Of a stretch of DNA of 28,869 bases, positions 16,518-24,961 are shown piece by piece. The notes under the pieces were generated by a model. It worked only from the letters and a program-made list of their open reading frames with translations. It made no database searches and was not told where the DNA came from. The stretch comes from CAMDWQ01 sp964497635 (lineage in GTDB: Bacteria; Omnitrophota; Gorgyraeia; 2-02-FULL-51-18). The stretch lies in the NCBI GenBank assembly GCA_964497635.1, contig CAZCDB010000013.1, positions 1-28,869 of the forward strand. Direction: 5' to 3'. Each line of letters begins with the position of its first letter. The first letter of the stretch is position 1. Position numbers and translations under genes: made by a program.

Positions 16518-17135
16518 ATGAAAAAATTTTTAATTCTATCTATTTTTGTTTCGGTATTACTAGGAACAGGATCCATTGCCAGTGCCTGCGAAAAAGCCGG
16601 TTGTTCAATGGATAAAAAGCATTGTTCGATGCAAAAAAAGCAATGCTCAACACAAAAAAAGCAGTGCGCTTCTCAAGGCGCGGGGGATCACCAGTGCCCT
16701 ATCGTTGCTCGCTTAATGAAGAAATCCGATTTTCTTTTACACTACAGCTCTGAATTGGCTCTGACTCCAGAACAGGTTCAGACTATCAAAGATATCCGCC
16801 AGCAGGCCGAAAAGGATGAGGCCCAGCAAGCAGAAGCAATGAAAGCTTTCATGGAGGAGCTTGAGACAGGTCTTAAGCAGGATAAGGTGGATGTCGCTGG
16901 ATTGGAAGCACTCATTGACCAGACCATGACAGGTTTTTCTTCGGGAGCTAAGTCCGGGGTTCAAGCCTATGCCAAGCTCAAAGGGGTTTTGACCGAAGAG
17001 CAGGTTGCAAAAGTCAAAAGCATTCACCAGAACAAAAAAACGCATTGTGGTACCGAAAAGAAATCTTGTGGGATTAAAGGTGATTGCAAGGGCAAGAAAA
17101 AAGGACTGACTCCACAGCCCAAGCGTCGTTCTTAA
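16518..17135 (+). CDS. Cys-rich Spy/CpxP-like exported protein
   Basis: A 205-residue protein with a signal peptide (residues 1-23, ASA then Cys24). The central part (about 65-170) is helical and carries two LTxxQ-type motifs, LTPEQ at 82-86 and LTEEQ at 158-162, the signature of Spy/CpxP/ZraP periplasmic chaperones and metal-stress proteins. Both ends carry cysteines in Lys-rich stretches: 24, 29, 36, 43, 50 and 60 at the N-terminal side, and 177, 184 and 190 at the C-terminal side. Those at 29-50 are exactly seven residues apart. Metal binding is a fair inference; ZraP-type proteins bind zinc, but with different residues. AGGAG at 16507-16511 supports the start. It stands between the cold-shock terminator and the GIY-YIG gene. 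Confidence 0.82.
   Translation: MKKFLILSIFVSVLLGTGSIASACEKAGCSMDKKHCSMQKKQCSTQKKQCASQGAGDHQCPIVARLMKKSDFLLHYSSELALTPEQVQTIKDIRQQAEKDEAQQAEAMKAFMEELETGLKQDKVDVAGLEALIDQTMTGFSSGAKSGVQAYAKLKGVLTEEQVAKVKSIHQNKKTHCGTEKKSCGIKGDCKGKKKGLTPQPKRRS
16602..16675 (+). repeat. Imperfect 21-bp tandem repeats (xxKKxCS units)
   Basis: About three successive in-frame 21-bp units code for seven-residue repeats of the form xxKKxCS in the N-terminal part of the Spy-like protein. The likeness is strongest over the A-rich KK codons. The repeats explain the exact heptad spacing of Cys29, 36, 43 and 50. Confidence 0.65.
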
Positions 17136-17141
17136 GCTTTT

Positions 17142-17417
17142 TTGAAAAAACCCCCGAGCGCCTGGTCTGTCTACATCCTCCTCTGTAAAAACAACTTTTT
17201 TTATACGGGGATTACGACGGACCCGGCTCGGCGTTTTAAAGAACACCAAGCAAAATCCGCAAAATTTACCAGTTATAATCCTCCGGTAAAGATTGTCCAT
17301 CAGGAAACGTGCAAGACAAGATCTCAGGCTCTCAAAAGAGAGGCCCAGATCAAAAAACTAACGAAAGCCCAAAAACTAAAACTGATTCATGCCAAAAGTT
17401 CTTCTTCAACTCAATAA
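17142..17417 (+). CDS. GIY-YIG (UPF0213/YhbQ-type) nuclease-domain protein
   Basis: A 91-residue single-domain protein. The GIY-YIG pattern appears as VYIL (Tyr11) and YTGIT (Tyr21-Gly23), followed by Arg30-Arg31, His35 and the glutamate of LKREAQIKKL (Glu67), which are the residues expected around the metal-dependent active site. Small stand-alone proteins of this family are widespread; some show DNA cleavage, and roles in DNA repair have been proposed. TTG at 17142 is the only start candidate, because the preceding gene's stop (17133-17135) is in frame. It has no obvious ribosome binding site and lies 6 bases after the Spy-like stop, suggesting coupling. The last 29 bases overlap the ABC-F gene. 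Confidence 0.85.
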   Translation: MKKPPSAWSVYILLCKNNFFYTGITTDPARRFKEHQAKSAKFTSYNPPVKIVHQETCKTRSQALKREAQIKKLTKAQKLKLIHAKSSSSTQ

Positions 17418-19248
17418 TATTTACAAAAGCTACGGCGCCCAAGTGATTTTGGACGACGCGAGCACTTCTTTTCTGGAAAATCAGAAAATCGGGGTGATTG
17501 GACGCAATGGCGCGGGCAAATCCACGATGTGCAAAATCATCACCGGTCACGAAGAGGCCGACGGAGGCACAGTCGCCAAAAGCCAGGAGTTACGCCTGAG
17601 CTATCTGGAGCAGCATGACCCTTATCGCATGGAAGAGACGGTGATGGAGTTTCTTTTGCGTTACACGGGTAAAGAAGAGTGGCAGTGCGGAAAGATGGCG
17701 GGGAAATTTCAGATGAAAGGAGCGCTCTTAACGACTCCGATCGGTGCTCTTTCCGGAGGGTATCGCACACGCGTCAAATTGACTTCCATGCTTCTGGCAG
17801 ACCCTAACTTTTTAATTTTGGATGAGCCGACCAACTATCTGGATTTAAAGACCCTGATTTTGCTGGAAGATTTTTTACAGGAGTATGAAGGCGCTTTCTT
17901 GATTGTTTCTCACGACCGGGAATTTTTAAAAAAAACCTGTGAGCACACTCTTGAAGTTGAAAATGGCCAGATGACGCTCTATCCGGGAACCGTCGCGGAG
18001 TATTTGGTTTTTAAAGAAGAGCAAAAAAATCAGGCCTTGAGCACCAATAAAAATATTGAAGCCAAAAAAAAGCAGCTTCAGGAGTTTGTCGATCGTTTTC
18101 GCGCGAAGGCCTCCAAAGCCTCTCAAGCCAAATCCAAGATGAAGCAGATTGAGAAGTTAAAAACCATTGATGTGGATCATCCGCTGAGTAATGTGCATAT
18201 CCGGATCCCGCAGGTAGAACGAAGAAATGGGATTGCGGTGCGCTGTGAAGATTTAGCCATTGGGTATCCTGAGAAGCTGGTGGCTTCGCGGATCAACCTT
18301 GAGATTCAGCAGGGTTCGCATGTGGCGGTGCTAGGAGACAATGGACAGGGGAAAACCACTTTTTTACGGACGCTGGCCGAAGATCTGACTCCAAAGGCTG
18401 GAGATTACCGCTGGGGGCACAATCTAAAGATTGGCTATTATGCTCAGCATGTTTTCTCGACCCTGCATCCGGATCACGATGTGTATACCGCTCTGGCCGA
18501 AAAAGCAGCTCCCGGAGTGACTCGCCAGGAGATTCTCAATCTTGCGGGTAGTTTTCTTTTTAAAGGGGATGATGTCAAAAAGAAAACCGGGGTTTTGAGT
18601 GGGGGTGAGAGAGCGCGGGTGTGCTTGGCGGGAATTCTTCTTTCCAAATGTCAGGTGATTCTTTTGGACGAGCCGACCAACCACTTGGATTTTGAGACGG
18701 TTGAGGCGCTCGGGCGTGCTCTTAAGAGTTTTTCAGGCACTCTCTTTTTTATCAGCCACGATCGTACTTTTGTCAATCTTGTTGCCACGGAGATTATCGA
18801 AGTGGGGGGTGGTCGTGTGGTCCGCTATCCGGGCACTTATGAAGACTACGTCTATCATCTGGAGAATAGGCTCCATCAGGAAGTGCATAATGATCTGCCT
18901 ATTGATGAAACCCTGGGGATACAAAATCCAACTCCTTCAGAAGCTAAGCCGAAGGAAAATACTCAAGCCCTGTTATTTCAGAAGAAAAAAAATCTCGAAG
19001 CCGAAAAAAGAAAACTCACCACGCGTCTTAAAAAAGTCGAAGAGCTTCTGGAAGCCTACAAAGAAGAAAGAGCCATCACCGAGAAAGAATTTGCGGAAGA
19101 ACCGACTTCGTGGACTCCTTTAAGAAATAAGCGTTTGGTGGCTCTCATTCAAATGATCGAGACCGAGGAAAAAAACTGGCTTGAGATCATCGAGAAAATG
19201 GAAGCTACGGAGACGGAACTTGCTTCTGTCCAAGGGACTGGGCATTGA
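17389..19248 (+). CDS. ABC-F family ATPase
   Basis: A 619-residue soluble protein with two ABC ATPase domains and no membrane segments. Domain 1 has Walker A GRNGAGKS at 38-45, signature LSGGY at 121-125 and Walker B around Asp145-Glu146. Domain 2 has Walker A GDNGQGKT at 316-323, signature LSGGE at 403-407 and a LLDEPTNHLD Walker B. A charged linker joins them and a Lys/Glu-rich coiled coil (about 520-610) ends the protein, as in Uup/YheS/EttA-like ABC-F proteins. These bind ribosomes and resolve stalled or antibiotic-bound states. It overlaps the GIY-YIG gene by 29 bases and shares a TGATG stop/start with the desaturase. The subfamily is not settled. Confidence 0.93.
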   Translation: MPKVLLQLNNIYKSYGAQVILDDASTSFLENQKIGVIGRNGAGKSTMCKIITGHEEADGGTVAKSQELRLSYLEQHDPYRMEETVMEFLLRYTGKEEWQCGKMAGKFQMKGALLTTPIGALSGGYRTRVKLTSMLLADPNFLILDEPTNYLDLKTLILLEDFLQEYEGAFLIVSHDREFLKKTCEHTLEVENGQMTLYPGTVAEYLVFKEEQKNQALSTNKNIEAKKKQLQEFVDRFRAKASKASQAKSKMKQIEKLKTIDVDHPLSNVHIRIPQVERRNGIAVRCEDLAIGYPEKLVASRINLEIQQGSHVAVLGDNGQGKTTFLRTLAEDLTPKAGDYRWGHNLKIGYYAQHVFSTLHPDHDVYTALAEKAAPGVTRQEILNLAGSFLFKGDDVKKKTGVLSGGERARVCLAGILLSKCQVILLDEPTNHLDFETVEALGRALKSFSGTLFFISHDRTFVNLVATEIIEVGGGRVVRYPGTYEDYVYHLENRLHQEVHNDLPIDETLGIQNPTPSEAKPKENTQALLFQKKKNLEAEKRKLTTRLKKVEELLEAYKEERAITEKEFAEEPTSWTPLRNKRLVALIQMIETEEKNWLEIIEKMEATETELASVQGTGH

Positions 19249-20153
19249 TGGAGACTTCGGCCATCATCCCACTGCGTCGGAAAAAAATCCGCTGGGGCAG
19301 TATCATTTTTATGGCGGTGATTACCTTTTTTGCGCTCGTGGCGGCACCGATTTATATTTTAAACGTGGGAGTTTCCGCCGCGGAGTGGTTTCTTTTTGGG
19401 TTTTATTTTGTTGCGACATCTCTTGCGATCACGGTGGGGTATCATCGTTTTTTTGCGCATAGCACGTTTAAAAGCCATCCTTGGATTCGTTTTTTACTGC
19501 TTTTTTTTGGTGCGGCGACCTTTGAGCAGTCGGCACTGAAGTGGTCGTCACTTCATCGCATCCATCATCAGTATACCGACACCGAGCGAGATCCTTATAA
19601 CATCAAAGAAGGATTTTTTTATGCCCATATGGGTTGGATTCTTTTTTGGAAGCAGCCCATCAATTATGACAATGTGAAGGACCTTGAAAAGGTGCCCATC
19701 ATTCGTCACCAGCATGAACACTACCAGCTCTGGTCTTTGACGGCGGGGGTGCTTGTGCCTCTCTTCTTAGGATTTTGTATGGGGCACTGGCAGGGAGCTT
19801 TGATTTTGGCGGTGGGTTTGAGGATATTTTTAGTGTTTCACTCGGCATTTTTTATCAATTCATTTGCCCATACGTTTGGCTCCAGGCCTTATGATACGAC
19901 CGTGAGTGCTCGAGATCACTGGTTGGGCGCGATCCTAACGAATGGGGAAGGGTATCATAACTATCATCACCGCTTTCCCAACGATTATCGTAATGGAATC
20001 CGCTGGTATCATTGGGATCCCAGCAAGTGGATCATCTGGACTTTGGAGAAAGTAGGCTTAGCGACGGATCTACGACGGACAACAGATGATCAGATCCTCA
20101 AAGCGCGCCAGTTGGCAAGCGAAACTTGTGTTTTTAATAGTAAAAATACTTAA
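19248..20153 (+). CDS. Acyl-CoA/acyl-lipid fatty acid desaturase
   Basis: A 301-residue membrane protein with the three histidine boxes of the delta-9 desaturase family: HRFFAH (66-71), HRIHH (103-107) and HNYHH (237-241), together with hydrophobic segments before box 1 and between boxes 2 and 3. The eight histidines hold a di-iron centre that inserts a double bond into saturated acyl chains with oxygen, so the organism likely meets oxygen. ATG 19248 is used because its first base is the last base of the ABC-F stop; a TTG at 19245 is in frame. The end of the gene lies against a NrdR-like palindrome that belongs to the next operon. Confidence 0.93.
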   Translation: METSAIIPLRRKKIRWGSIIFMAVITFFALVAAPIYILNVGVSAAEWFLFGFYFVATSLAITVGYHRFFAHSTFKSHPWIRFLLLFFGAATFEQSALKWSSLHRIHHQYTDTERDPYNIKEGFFYAHMGWILFWKQPINYDNVKDLEKVPIIRHQHEHYQLWSLTAGVLVPLFLGFCMGHWQGALILAVGLRIFLVFHSAFFINSFAHTFGSRPYDTTVSARDHWLGAILTNGEGYHNYHHRFPNDYRNGIRWYHWDPSKWIIWTLEKVGLATDLRRTTDDQILKARQLASETCVFNSKNT

Positions 20154-20156
20154 ATT

Positions 20157-20172
20157 CCACAATATATTGTAT
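20157..20172. promoter_or_regulatory. NrdR-like box upstream of nrdBA
   Basis: ACAATATATTGT (20159-20170) is a perfect palindrome, and its inner ten bases match the C-W-ATATAT-W-G core of the NrdR repressor site. It sits 10 bp upstream of the -35 box of the nrdB promoter. NrdR boxes usually come in pairs; I see only one. Confidence 0.7.
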
Positions 20173-20180
20173 TTTTTTTC

Positions 20181-20209
20181 TTGACGATAGGAATGCACGC
20201 GCTTATACT
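20181..20209 (+). promoter_or_regulatory. Promoter of nrdBA
   Basis: TTGACG (20181-20186), a 17-base spacer and TATACT (20204-20209) form a near-consensus housekeeping promoter. It lies directly downstream of the NrdR-like box, predicting a start near 20216 and a leader of about 105 bases. Confidence 0.75.
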
Positions 20210-20245
20210 CACGTTAGATAGTGATGAGCATTTGTTTTAACGACC

Positions 20246-20289
20246 CCTTAGAATTTTCTAGCGACCCGAAAAAATTCTAAGGTTTTTTT
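20246..20289 (+). terminator. Intrinsic terminator inside nrdB leader
   Basis: CCTTAGAATTTT (20246-20257) and AAAATTCTAAGG (20271-20282) form a perfect 12-bp stem with a 13-base loop, followed by seven Ts. It stands between the nrd promoter and the nrdB ATG at 20321, with no room for another promoter after it. It should therefore stop part of the nrd transcripts, as an attenuator does. It could also end readthrough from the desaturase. Confidence 0.8.
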
Positions 20290-20320
20290 GACCCCAAAAT
20301 TTGAAAGAAAGTGACACAGC

Positions 20321-21283
20321 ATGGAACCACTCCTTAAAGAAAACAAAGATCGTTTTGTCCTCTTCCCGATTCAACATCAAGAAATCTGGAGCATGTACAA
20401 AAAAGCCGAAGCTAGCTTCTGGACAGCCGAAGAAATCGATCTCTCCCACGATCAAAAAGATTGGGAAGGAATGAATCCCGGTGAGCAGCATTTTGTAAAG
20501 CACGTGCTAGCTTTTTTTGCGGCCTCAGATGGGATCGTCAATGAAAACCTGGCGATCAACTTTATTCGAGAAGTCCAGATCCCGGAAGCGCGCTGTTTTT
20601 ACGGCTTTCAAATCATGATGGAAAATATTCATTCTGAGACTTACTCCCTGCTGATTGATACATACATCAAGGACTCTGCGGAAAAGACACGGCTTTTTAA
20701 TGCCATCGAGACGGTTCCTTGTGTGGGCAAAAAAGCGCAGTGGGCGCTTCGTTGGATTCGTAAAACTAGTTTTGCTGAGAGGCTCGTGGCATTTGCCGCG
20801 ATTGAAGGGATCTTTTTCTCCGGCAGTTTTTGTTCGATTTTTTGGCTGAAGAAGCGTGGACTTATGCCGGGCCTTTCATTTTCCAATGAGCTGATTTCAA
20901 GAGACGAGGGTTTGCACTGTGATTTTGCCTGTCTTCTTTATGGGATGCTTCAGGAGAAACTTTCGACTGAAAAAATTCATGAGATTATCGGAGACGCGGT
21001 GGCTATCGAAAAAGAATTTGTGTCGGAAGCTTTACCGGTGGACCTGATTGGAATGAATTCGAAGATGATGTGTCAGTACATTGAGTTTGTTGCGGATCGT
21101 TTGATCACCGCGTTGGGTCACCCACGACTTTTCAAAGCGACCAATCCTTTTGATTTTATGGAACTGATTTCGTTGCAGGGCAAGACCAACTTTTTTGAAA
21201 AACGAGTGGCTGAGTATCAAAAAGCGGGTGTGATGGCGAACAACAAAGAAGAGTACAACTTTAACTTGGATGCGGATTTTTAG
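20321..21283 (+). CDS. nrdB: Ribonucleotide reductase class Ia small subunit
   Basis: A 320-residue R2 protein that provides the tyrosyl radical for deoxyribonucleotide synthesis. All di-iron ligands are visible: Asp70, Glu101, His104, Glu162, Glu196, His199. The radical tyrosine is Tyr108 in the ENIHSETYSLL segment. The sequence is unusually close to the animal R2 protein as I recall it: FAASDGIVNENL, EARCFYGFQ, FSNELISRDEGLHCDFACL, LIGMN and the C-terminal NLDADF tail that docks on the large subunit. It is shorter than human RRM2 because the N-terminal extension is missing. It is followed after 48 bases by nrdA. The order B then A differs from E. coli. Regulation is probably by NrdR and by the leader terminator. 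Confidence 0.96.
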   Translation: MEPLLKENKDRFVLFPIQHQEIWSMYKKAEASFWTAEEIDLSHDQKDWEGMNPGEQHFVKHVLAFFAASDGIVNENLAINFIREVQIPEARCFYGFQIMMENIHSETYSLLIDTYIKDSAEKTRLFNAIETVPCVGKKAQWALRWIRKTSFAERLVAFAAIEGIFFSGSFCSIFWLKKRGLMPGLSFSNELISRDEGLHCDFACLLYGMLQEKLSTEKIHEIIGDAVAIEKEFVSEALPVDLIGMNSKMMCQYIEFVADRLITALGHPRLFKATNPFDFMELISLQGKTNFFEKRVAEYQKAGVMANNKEEYNFNLDADF

Positions 21284-21331
21284 CCGATTTTATTTGGCTG
21301 AACGTCGAGTCTAAAAAAAAGGAAACTTCTA

Positions 21332-23716
21332 ATGTTTGTTATCAAAAGAGATGGCAAGAGAGAGTCCGTCAAGTTTGACAAAGTAACGGCTCGTATTGAA
21401 AGACTTTGTTACAGTCTCGATCCCAAGCATGTCGATCCTGCCGACGTTGCCAAGAAGGTCATTCAGGGAATCTTTGATGGGGTCACTACCTCGGACCTGG
21501 ATAATCTAGCCGCTGAGATCGCCGCTTCCTTGACGACCAAGCATCCGGATTATGCGCTTCTAGCCTCGCGCATCGCTGTCTCCAATCTTCATAAAAATAC
21601 CAAAAAATCGTTTTCAGAAACCATGCGAGATCTTTATACGTACGTCAATCCCCGTACGGGTCAGAAATCCCCCCTCATTGCCAAAGACATTTATAAGATT
21701 ATCGAAAAGAACGCAGAGATTTTGGATTCAACGATTATTTATGACCGTGATTTTGATTATGATTATTTTGGGTTTAAGACTTTGGAAAAAGGTTATTTAC
21801 TTAAACTTAATGGAAAGGTGGCCGAAAGACCCCAGCACATGCTCATGCGTGTTTCGGTCGGCATTCACCGGGAGGATATTGACGCGGCGATTGAGACTTA
21901 CAACCTTCTTTCCGGGCGGTGGTTTACTCACGCGACTCCTACACTCTTTAACGCGGGAACGCCCAAACCCCAGCTTTCTTCCTGCTTTCTTCTGACCATG
22001 AAGGATGACAGCATTGATGGAATTTATGACAGTCTGAAATCTTGCGCCAAGATTTCCCAGTCGGCGGGTGGGATCGGTCTTAGCATTCACAATATTCGTG
22101 CGACGGGTTCCTACATTCGTGGGTCCAATGGGACGAGCAACGGAATTGTGCCGATGCTTCGCGTGTTTAATGACACCGCTCGTTATGTGGACCAAGGCGG
22201 CGGCAAAAGAAAAGGGGCTTTTGCGATCTACTTAGAGCCTTGGCATGCCGACGTATTTGAATTTTTAGATTTAAGAAAAAATCACGGCAAAGAAGAAATG
22301 AAAGCTCGTGATCTCTTTTACGCTCTCTGGATCCCCGATCTTTTTATGAAGCGGGTGGAAGAAAACGGCACTTGGTCACTTTTTTGTCCCAACGAAGCCA
22401 AAGGACTCTCAGATGTCTGGGGAGAAGAGTTTGAAGCGCTTTACGAAAAATATGAAAAAGAAGGTAAGGCTCGCAAAACGGTCAAAGCCCAAGAGCTTTG
22501 GATTGCGATCCTAGAGTCTCAGATTGAGACCGGTACTCCGTATATGTTGTACAAGGATGCGGCCAATCGTAAGTCCAATCAAAAAAACCTAGGAACGATC
22601 AAAAGCTCCAATCTTTGCACGGAAATCATCGAGTATACTTCCGAGGATGAAATCGCTGTCTGCAACTTAGCCTCGATTGCTCTTCCGCGGTTTATTTCCG
22701 AAGGGAAGGTGGATCACCAGAAGTTGTACGAGGTGACCTATGTGGCGACCAAAAATCTGAACAAAATTATTGATGTTAATTTCTACCCGGTTGAAGAAGC
22801 ACGTCGCTCCAATATGAGGCATCGTCCGATTGGGATCGGGGTGCAAGGACTGGCGGATGTATTTATCCTACTTCGGACTTCATTTGAGTCGGAAGCGGCC
22901 CGTGCGATTAATAAGGAGATATTTGAAACCATTTACTTTGCAGCGATGACCGCCTCCAAGGATTTGGCAAAAGTCCAAGGGCCTTATGAGACCTACCAGG
23001 GATCCCCTGTCTCTCAAGGGATTTTCCAGTTTGATCTTTGGAATGTAGAGCCTTCTTCTCGCTGGGATTGGAATGCCCTTAAAGAAGAAGTGAAGCAGTA
23101 CGGGGTTCGCAACTCTCTGCTTTTAGCACCCATGCCGACGGCATCTACCTCTCAGATCTTGGGAAATAACGAATGCATTGAGCCCTACACCTCCAACATT
23201 TATACCCGCCGTGTGCTTTCTGGGGAATTTGTCGTGGTGAACAAGTACCTTTTGAAGGACCTCGTCGATCTTGGGATTTGGAACAATAAACTCAAAGATA
23301 AGATTGTCTCCCATAATGGATCTATCCAGAACATTGAAGAGATTCCACAAGGGATTAAGGACATCTACAAGACGGTTTGGGAAATCAAACAAAGATCTTT
23401 AATTGATATGGCGGCTGACCGTGGAGCTTTTATCTGCCAATCTCAGTCGCTCAATCTTTTTGTGCAAGAGCCCAACTTCGCGAAGCTGACTTCCATGCAT
23501 TTTCACGGATGGAAGCGGGGCTTAAAAACCGGGATGTATTATCTACGGACCAAAGCGGCCGTGGATGCTATCAAGTTTACGGTTGAAAAAGAAGAAATCC
23601 CTTTAAGCGCCACGATGTCTACCAATGGCGCCTCCCACTCCTCCAAAGAGGAAAAGCTTGCTGACGTAGCTTGTTCGTTGCAGAATAAGGATGATTGCCT
23701 AGCCTGCGGCAGCTAA
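21332..23716 (+). CDS. nrdA: Ribonucleotide reductase class Ia large subunit
   Basis: A 794-residue catalytic subunit, near the length of the eukaryotic R1. An ATP-cone fills the N-terminus (about 1-90). Active-site residues are all present: Cys218 and Cys444 (redox pair), Asn427, Cys429 (thiyl radical) and Glu431. The radical-transfer pair is Tyr736-Tyr737, and the C-terminal shuttle is Cys789-x-x-Cys792 in the CLACGS end. From memory, the first five have the same numbers as in human RRM1, and long stretches such as KVAERPQHMLMRVSVGIH and QGGGKRKGAFAIYLEPWH look eukaryotic. It reduces ribonucleoside diphosphates with nrdB and is ATP/dATP controlled through the cone. It is probably co-transcribed with nrdB. 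Confidence 0.97.
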   Translation: MFVIKRDGKRESVKFDKVTARIERLCYSLDPKHVDPADVAKKVIQGIFDGVTTSDLDNLAAEIAASLTTKHPDYALLASRIAVSNLHKNTKKSFSETMRDLYTYVNPRTGQKSPLIAKDIYKIIEKNAEILDSTIIYDRDFDYDYFGFKTLEKGYLLKLNGKVAERPQHMLMRVSVGIHREDIDAAIETYNLLSGRWFTHATPTLFNAGTPKPQLSSCFLLTMKDDSIDGIYDSLKSCAKISQSAGGIGLSIHNIRATGSYIRGSNGTSNGIVPMLRVFNDTARYVDQGGGKRKGAFAIYLEPWHADVFEFLDLRKNHGKEEMKARDLFYALWIPDLFMKRVEENGTWSLFCPNEAKGLSDVWGEEFEALYEKYEKEGKARKTVKAQELWIAILESQIETGTPYMLYKDAANRKSNQKNLGTIKSSNLCTEIIEYTSEDEIAVCNLASIALPRFISEGKVDHQKLYEVTYVATKNLNKIIDVNFYPVEEARRSNMRHRPIGIGVQGLADVFILLRTSFESEAARAINKEIFETIYFAAMTASKDLAKVQGPYETYQGSPVSQGIFQFDLWNVEPSSRWDWNALKEEVKQYGVRNSLLLAPMPTASTSQILGNNECIEPYTSNIYTRRVLSGEFVVVNKYLLKDLVDLGIWNNKLKDKIVSHNGSIQNIEEIPQGIKDIYKTVWEIKQRSLIDMAADRGAFICQSQSLNLFVQEPNFAKLTSMHFHGWKRGLKTGMYYLRTKAAVDAIKFTVEKEEIPLSATMSTNGASHSSKEEKLADVACSLQNKDDCLACGS

Positions 23717-23732
23717 CAGGGAGTTTTTTTGT

Positions 23733-24821
23733 ATGAATTCTCAGAACACGCTTGAGAGTATCATGAACGCGGTGGCGGATCCCATTTTTGTTAAAGATCG
23801 CCAACACCGCTGGGTGCTTCTCAATGATGCCTGCTGCAAATTTATTGGCCATTCCCGCGAAGAGCTTATCGGAAAATCAGACTACGAATTTTTTCCAAAG
23901 AAAGAAGCAGATATTTTTTGGGAAAAGGATGAAGCGGTTTTTAAAACCGGTCGAGAGAATATCAACGAAGAAAGCTTTACAGATGGAAATGGCATTGTCC
24001 ACACCATCCTGACCAAGAAAACTCTTTTTATTAACGATAAAAAAGAGCCTTTTATTGTGGGTGTGATTCGAGATGTCACAGAGCTTAAACAAGCCAATGA
24101 GGCCCTGATACGCCAGGCAACGGATTTGGCTCGTTCGGAGACGGAGAGAGAGCATCTTGAATTTTTTGCTTATGTTGCCGCGCATGATTTGCGGGAGCCA
24201 CTTCAGCGAATCATCGGCTTCTCTGATCTTCTAAAAACAAATCCTCAAGCGATTTTAACCGAGGAAGGAAAGAAATATCTCCAAAAAATCCAGGATGGGT
24301 CGCATCGGATGAGTTGTCTCATTGACGATCTTTTAAAATTCTCAAAAGTCATGCGTCGTTCAGATCTATTTCACCCGGTGAATTTATCAAAAGTTGTTTC
24401 TGAGGTTTTAGAAGAGCTTGATTTTTTGATTCGCCAATCCAGCGCCCAGATCCAGGTGGGTTCTTTGCCTATCATTCAAGGGGATGAATCTCAGCTTCAT
24501 CAACTTTTTCAAAATTTGATTTCCAACGCCATCAAGTTTAAAAAGCCTGGGACCGCCCCTAAGATTAGGATTGAAAGCAGTGTTGCGGGTGGCGGTTTTT
24601 GGGAGATCATTGTTCATGATGAAGGCATTGGTTTTGACCCCCAGTATTCCGATAAGGTTTTCAGGCCTTTTGAGCGCTTGCATGTTCGTGAGCAGTATCA
24701 AGGAAGTGGCATTGGTCTTGCGATTTGCCAGAAAATCGTCTCTTACCACGGAGGCAAAATATCCGTTGAGACCCATCCCCAGGAGGGGGCCACTTTCTCA
24801 GTCTTGTTTCCCAAACACTAA
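23733..24821 (+). CDS. PAS-domain sensor histidine kinase
   Basis: A 362-residue soluble kinase with no membrane helix. A PAS domain (about residues 5-118, ending VGVIRDVTEL) leads through a coiled linker to a HisKA domain with the phospho-acceptor His151 in AAHDLREPLQ. The ATPase domain follows, with the N box at Asn265 (NLISNAIKF), the G1 box DEGIGFDP and the G2 box GSGIGLAICQKIV. The H-box type is that of phytochrome-like kinases, which often signal to single-domain receivers. AGGGAG at 23718-23723 is 9 bases before the ATG. It lies 16 bases after nrdA and might be co-transcribed, but its likely partners are the two receiver-bearing genes downstream. Confidence 0.93.
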   Translation: MNSQNTLESIMNAVADPIFVKDRQHRWVLLNDACCKFIGHSREELIGKSDYEFFPKKEADIFWEKDEAVFKTGRENINEESFTDGNGIVHTILTKKTLFINDKKEPFIVGVIRDVTELKQANEALIRQATDLARSETEREHLEFFAYVAAHDLREPLQRIIGFSDLLKTNPQAILTEEGKKYLQKIQDGSHRMSCLIDDLLKFSKVMRRSDLFHPVNLSKVVSEVLEELDFLIRQSSAQIQVGSLPIIQGDESQLHQLFQNLISNAIKFKKPGTAPKIRIESSVAGGGFWEIIVHDEGIGFDPQYSDKVFRPFERLHVREQYQGSGIGLAICQKIVSYHGGKISVETHPQEGATFSVLFPKH

Positions 24822-24911
24822 TTTTTTATAAAATAGCGCAACTCATTTTAATTCAATAAGTTAAGACGCATAGTTTTATCCCCCACCTCTTTTATTCCTA
24901 TTTTTTTCATG

Positions 24912-24917
24912 TATACT
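24912..24917 (+). promoter_or_regulatory. Possible -10 of GGDEF-EAL gene
   Basis: TATACT lies in the 254-base gap between the histidine kinase and the REC-GGDEF-EAL gene. The -35 region is weak. It would give a leader of about 150 bases that begins with the hairpin at 24927-24961. Confidence 0.35.
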
Positions 24918-24926
24918 TGCTATATG

Positions 24927-24961
24927 AGGTTTTGTTGCATTGATTTTTTCAACGGAATCCT
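24927..24961 (+). promoter_or_regulatory. Hairpin in leader of GGDEF-EAL gene
   Basis: AGGTTTTGTTG pairs with CAACGGAATCCT: eleven pairs, two of them G-T, with one bulged T and a 12-base loop. No T run follows, so it is not a terminator. The rest of the 254-base gap is A/T-rich with nothing else recognisable, and I see no c-di-GMP riboswitch signature. Confidence 0.35.

Noticed and set aside
16602..16675. CRISPR-like short repeats
   Set aside because: The repeats are contiguous, in frame and coding (xxKKxCS units), with no spacers and no cas genes.
21797..22195. Open frame of 132 codons antisense to nrdA
   Set aside because: It is explained by codon composition of the conserved nrdA frame.
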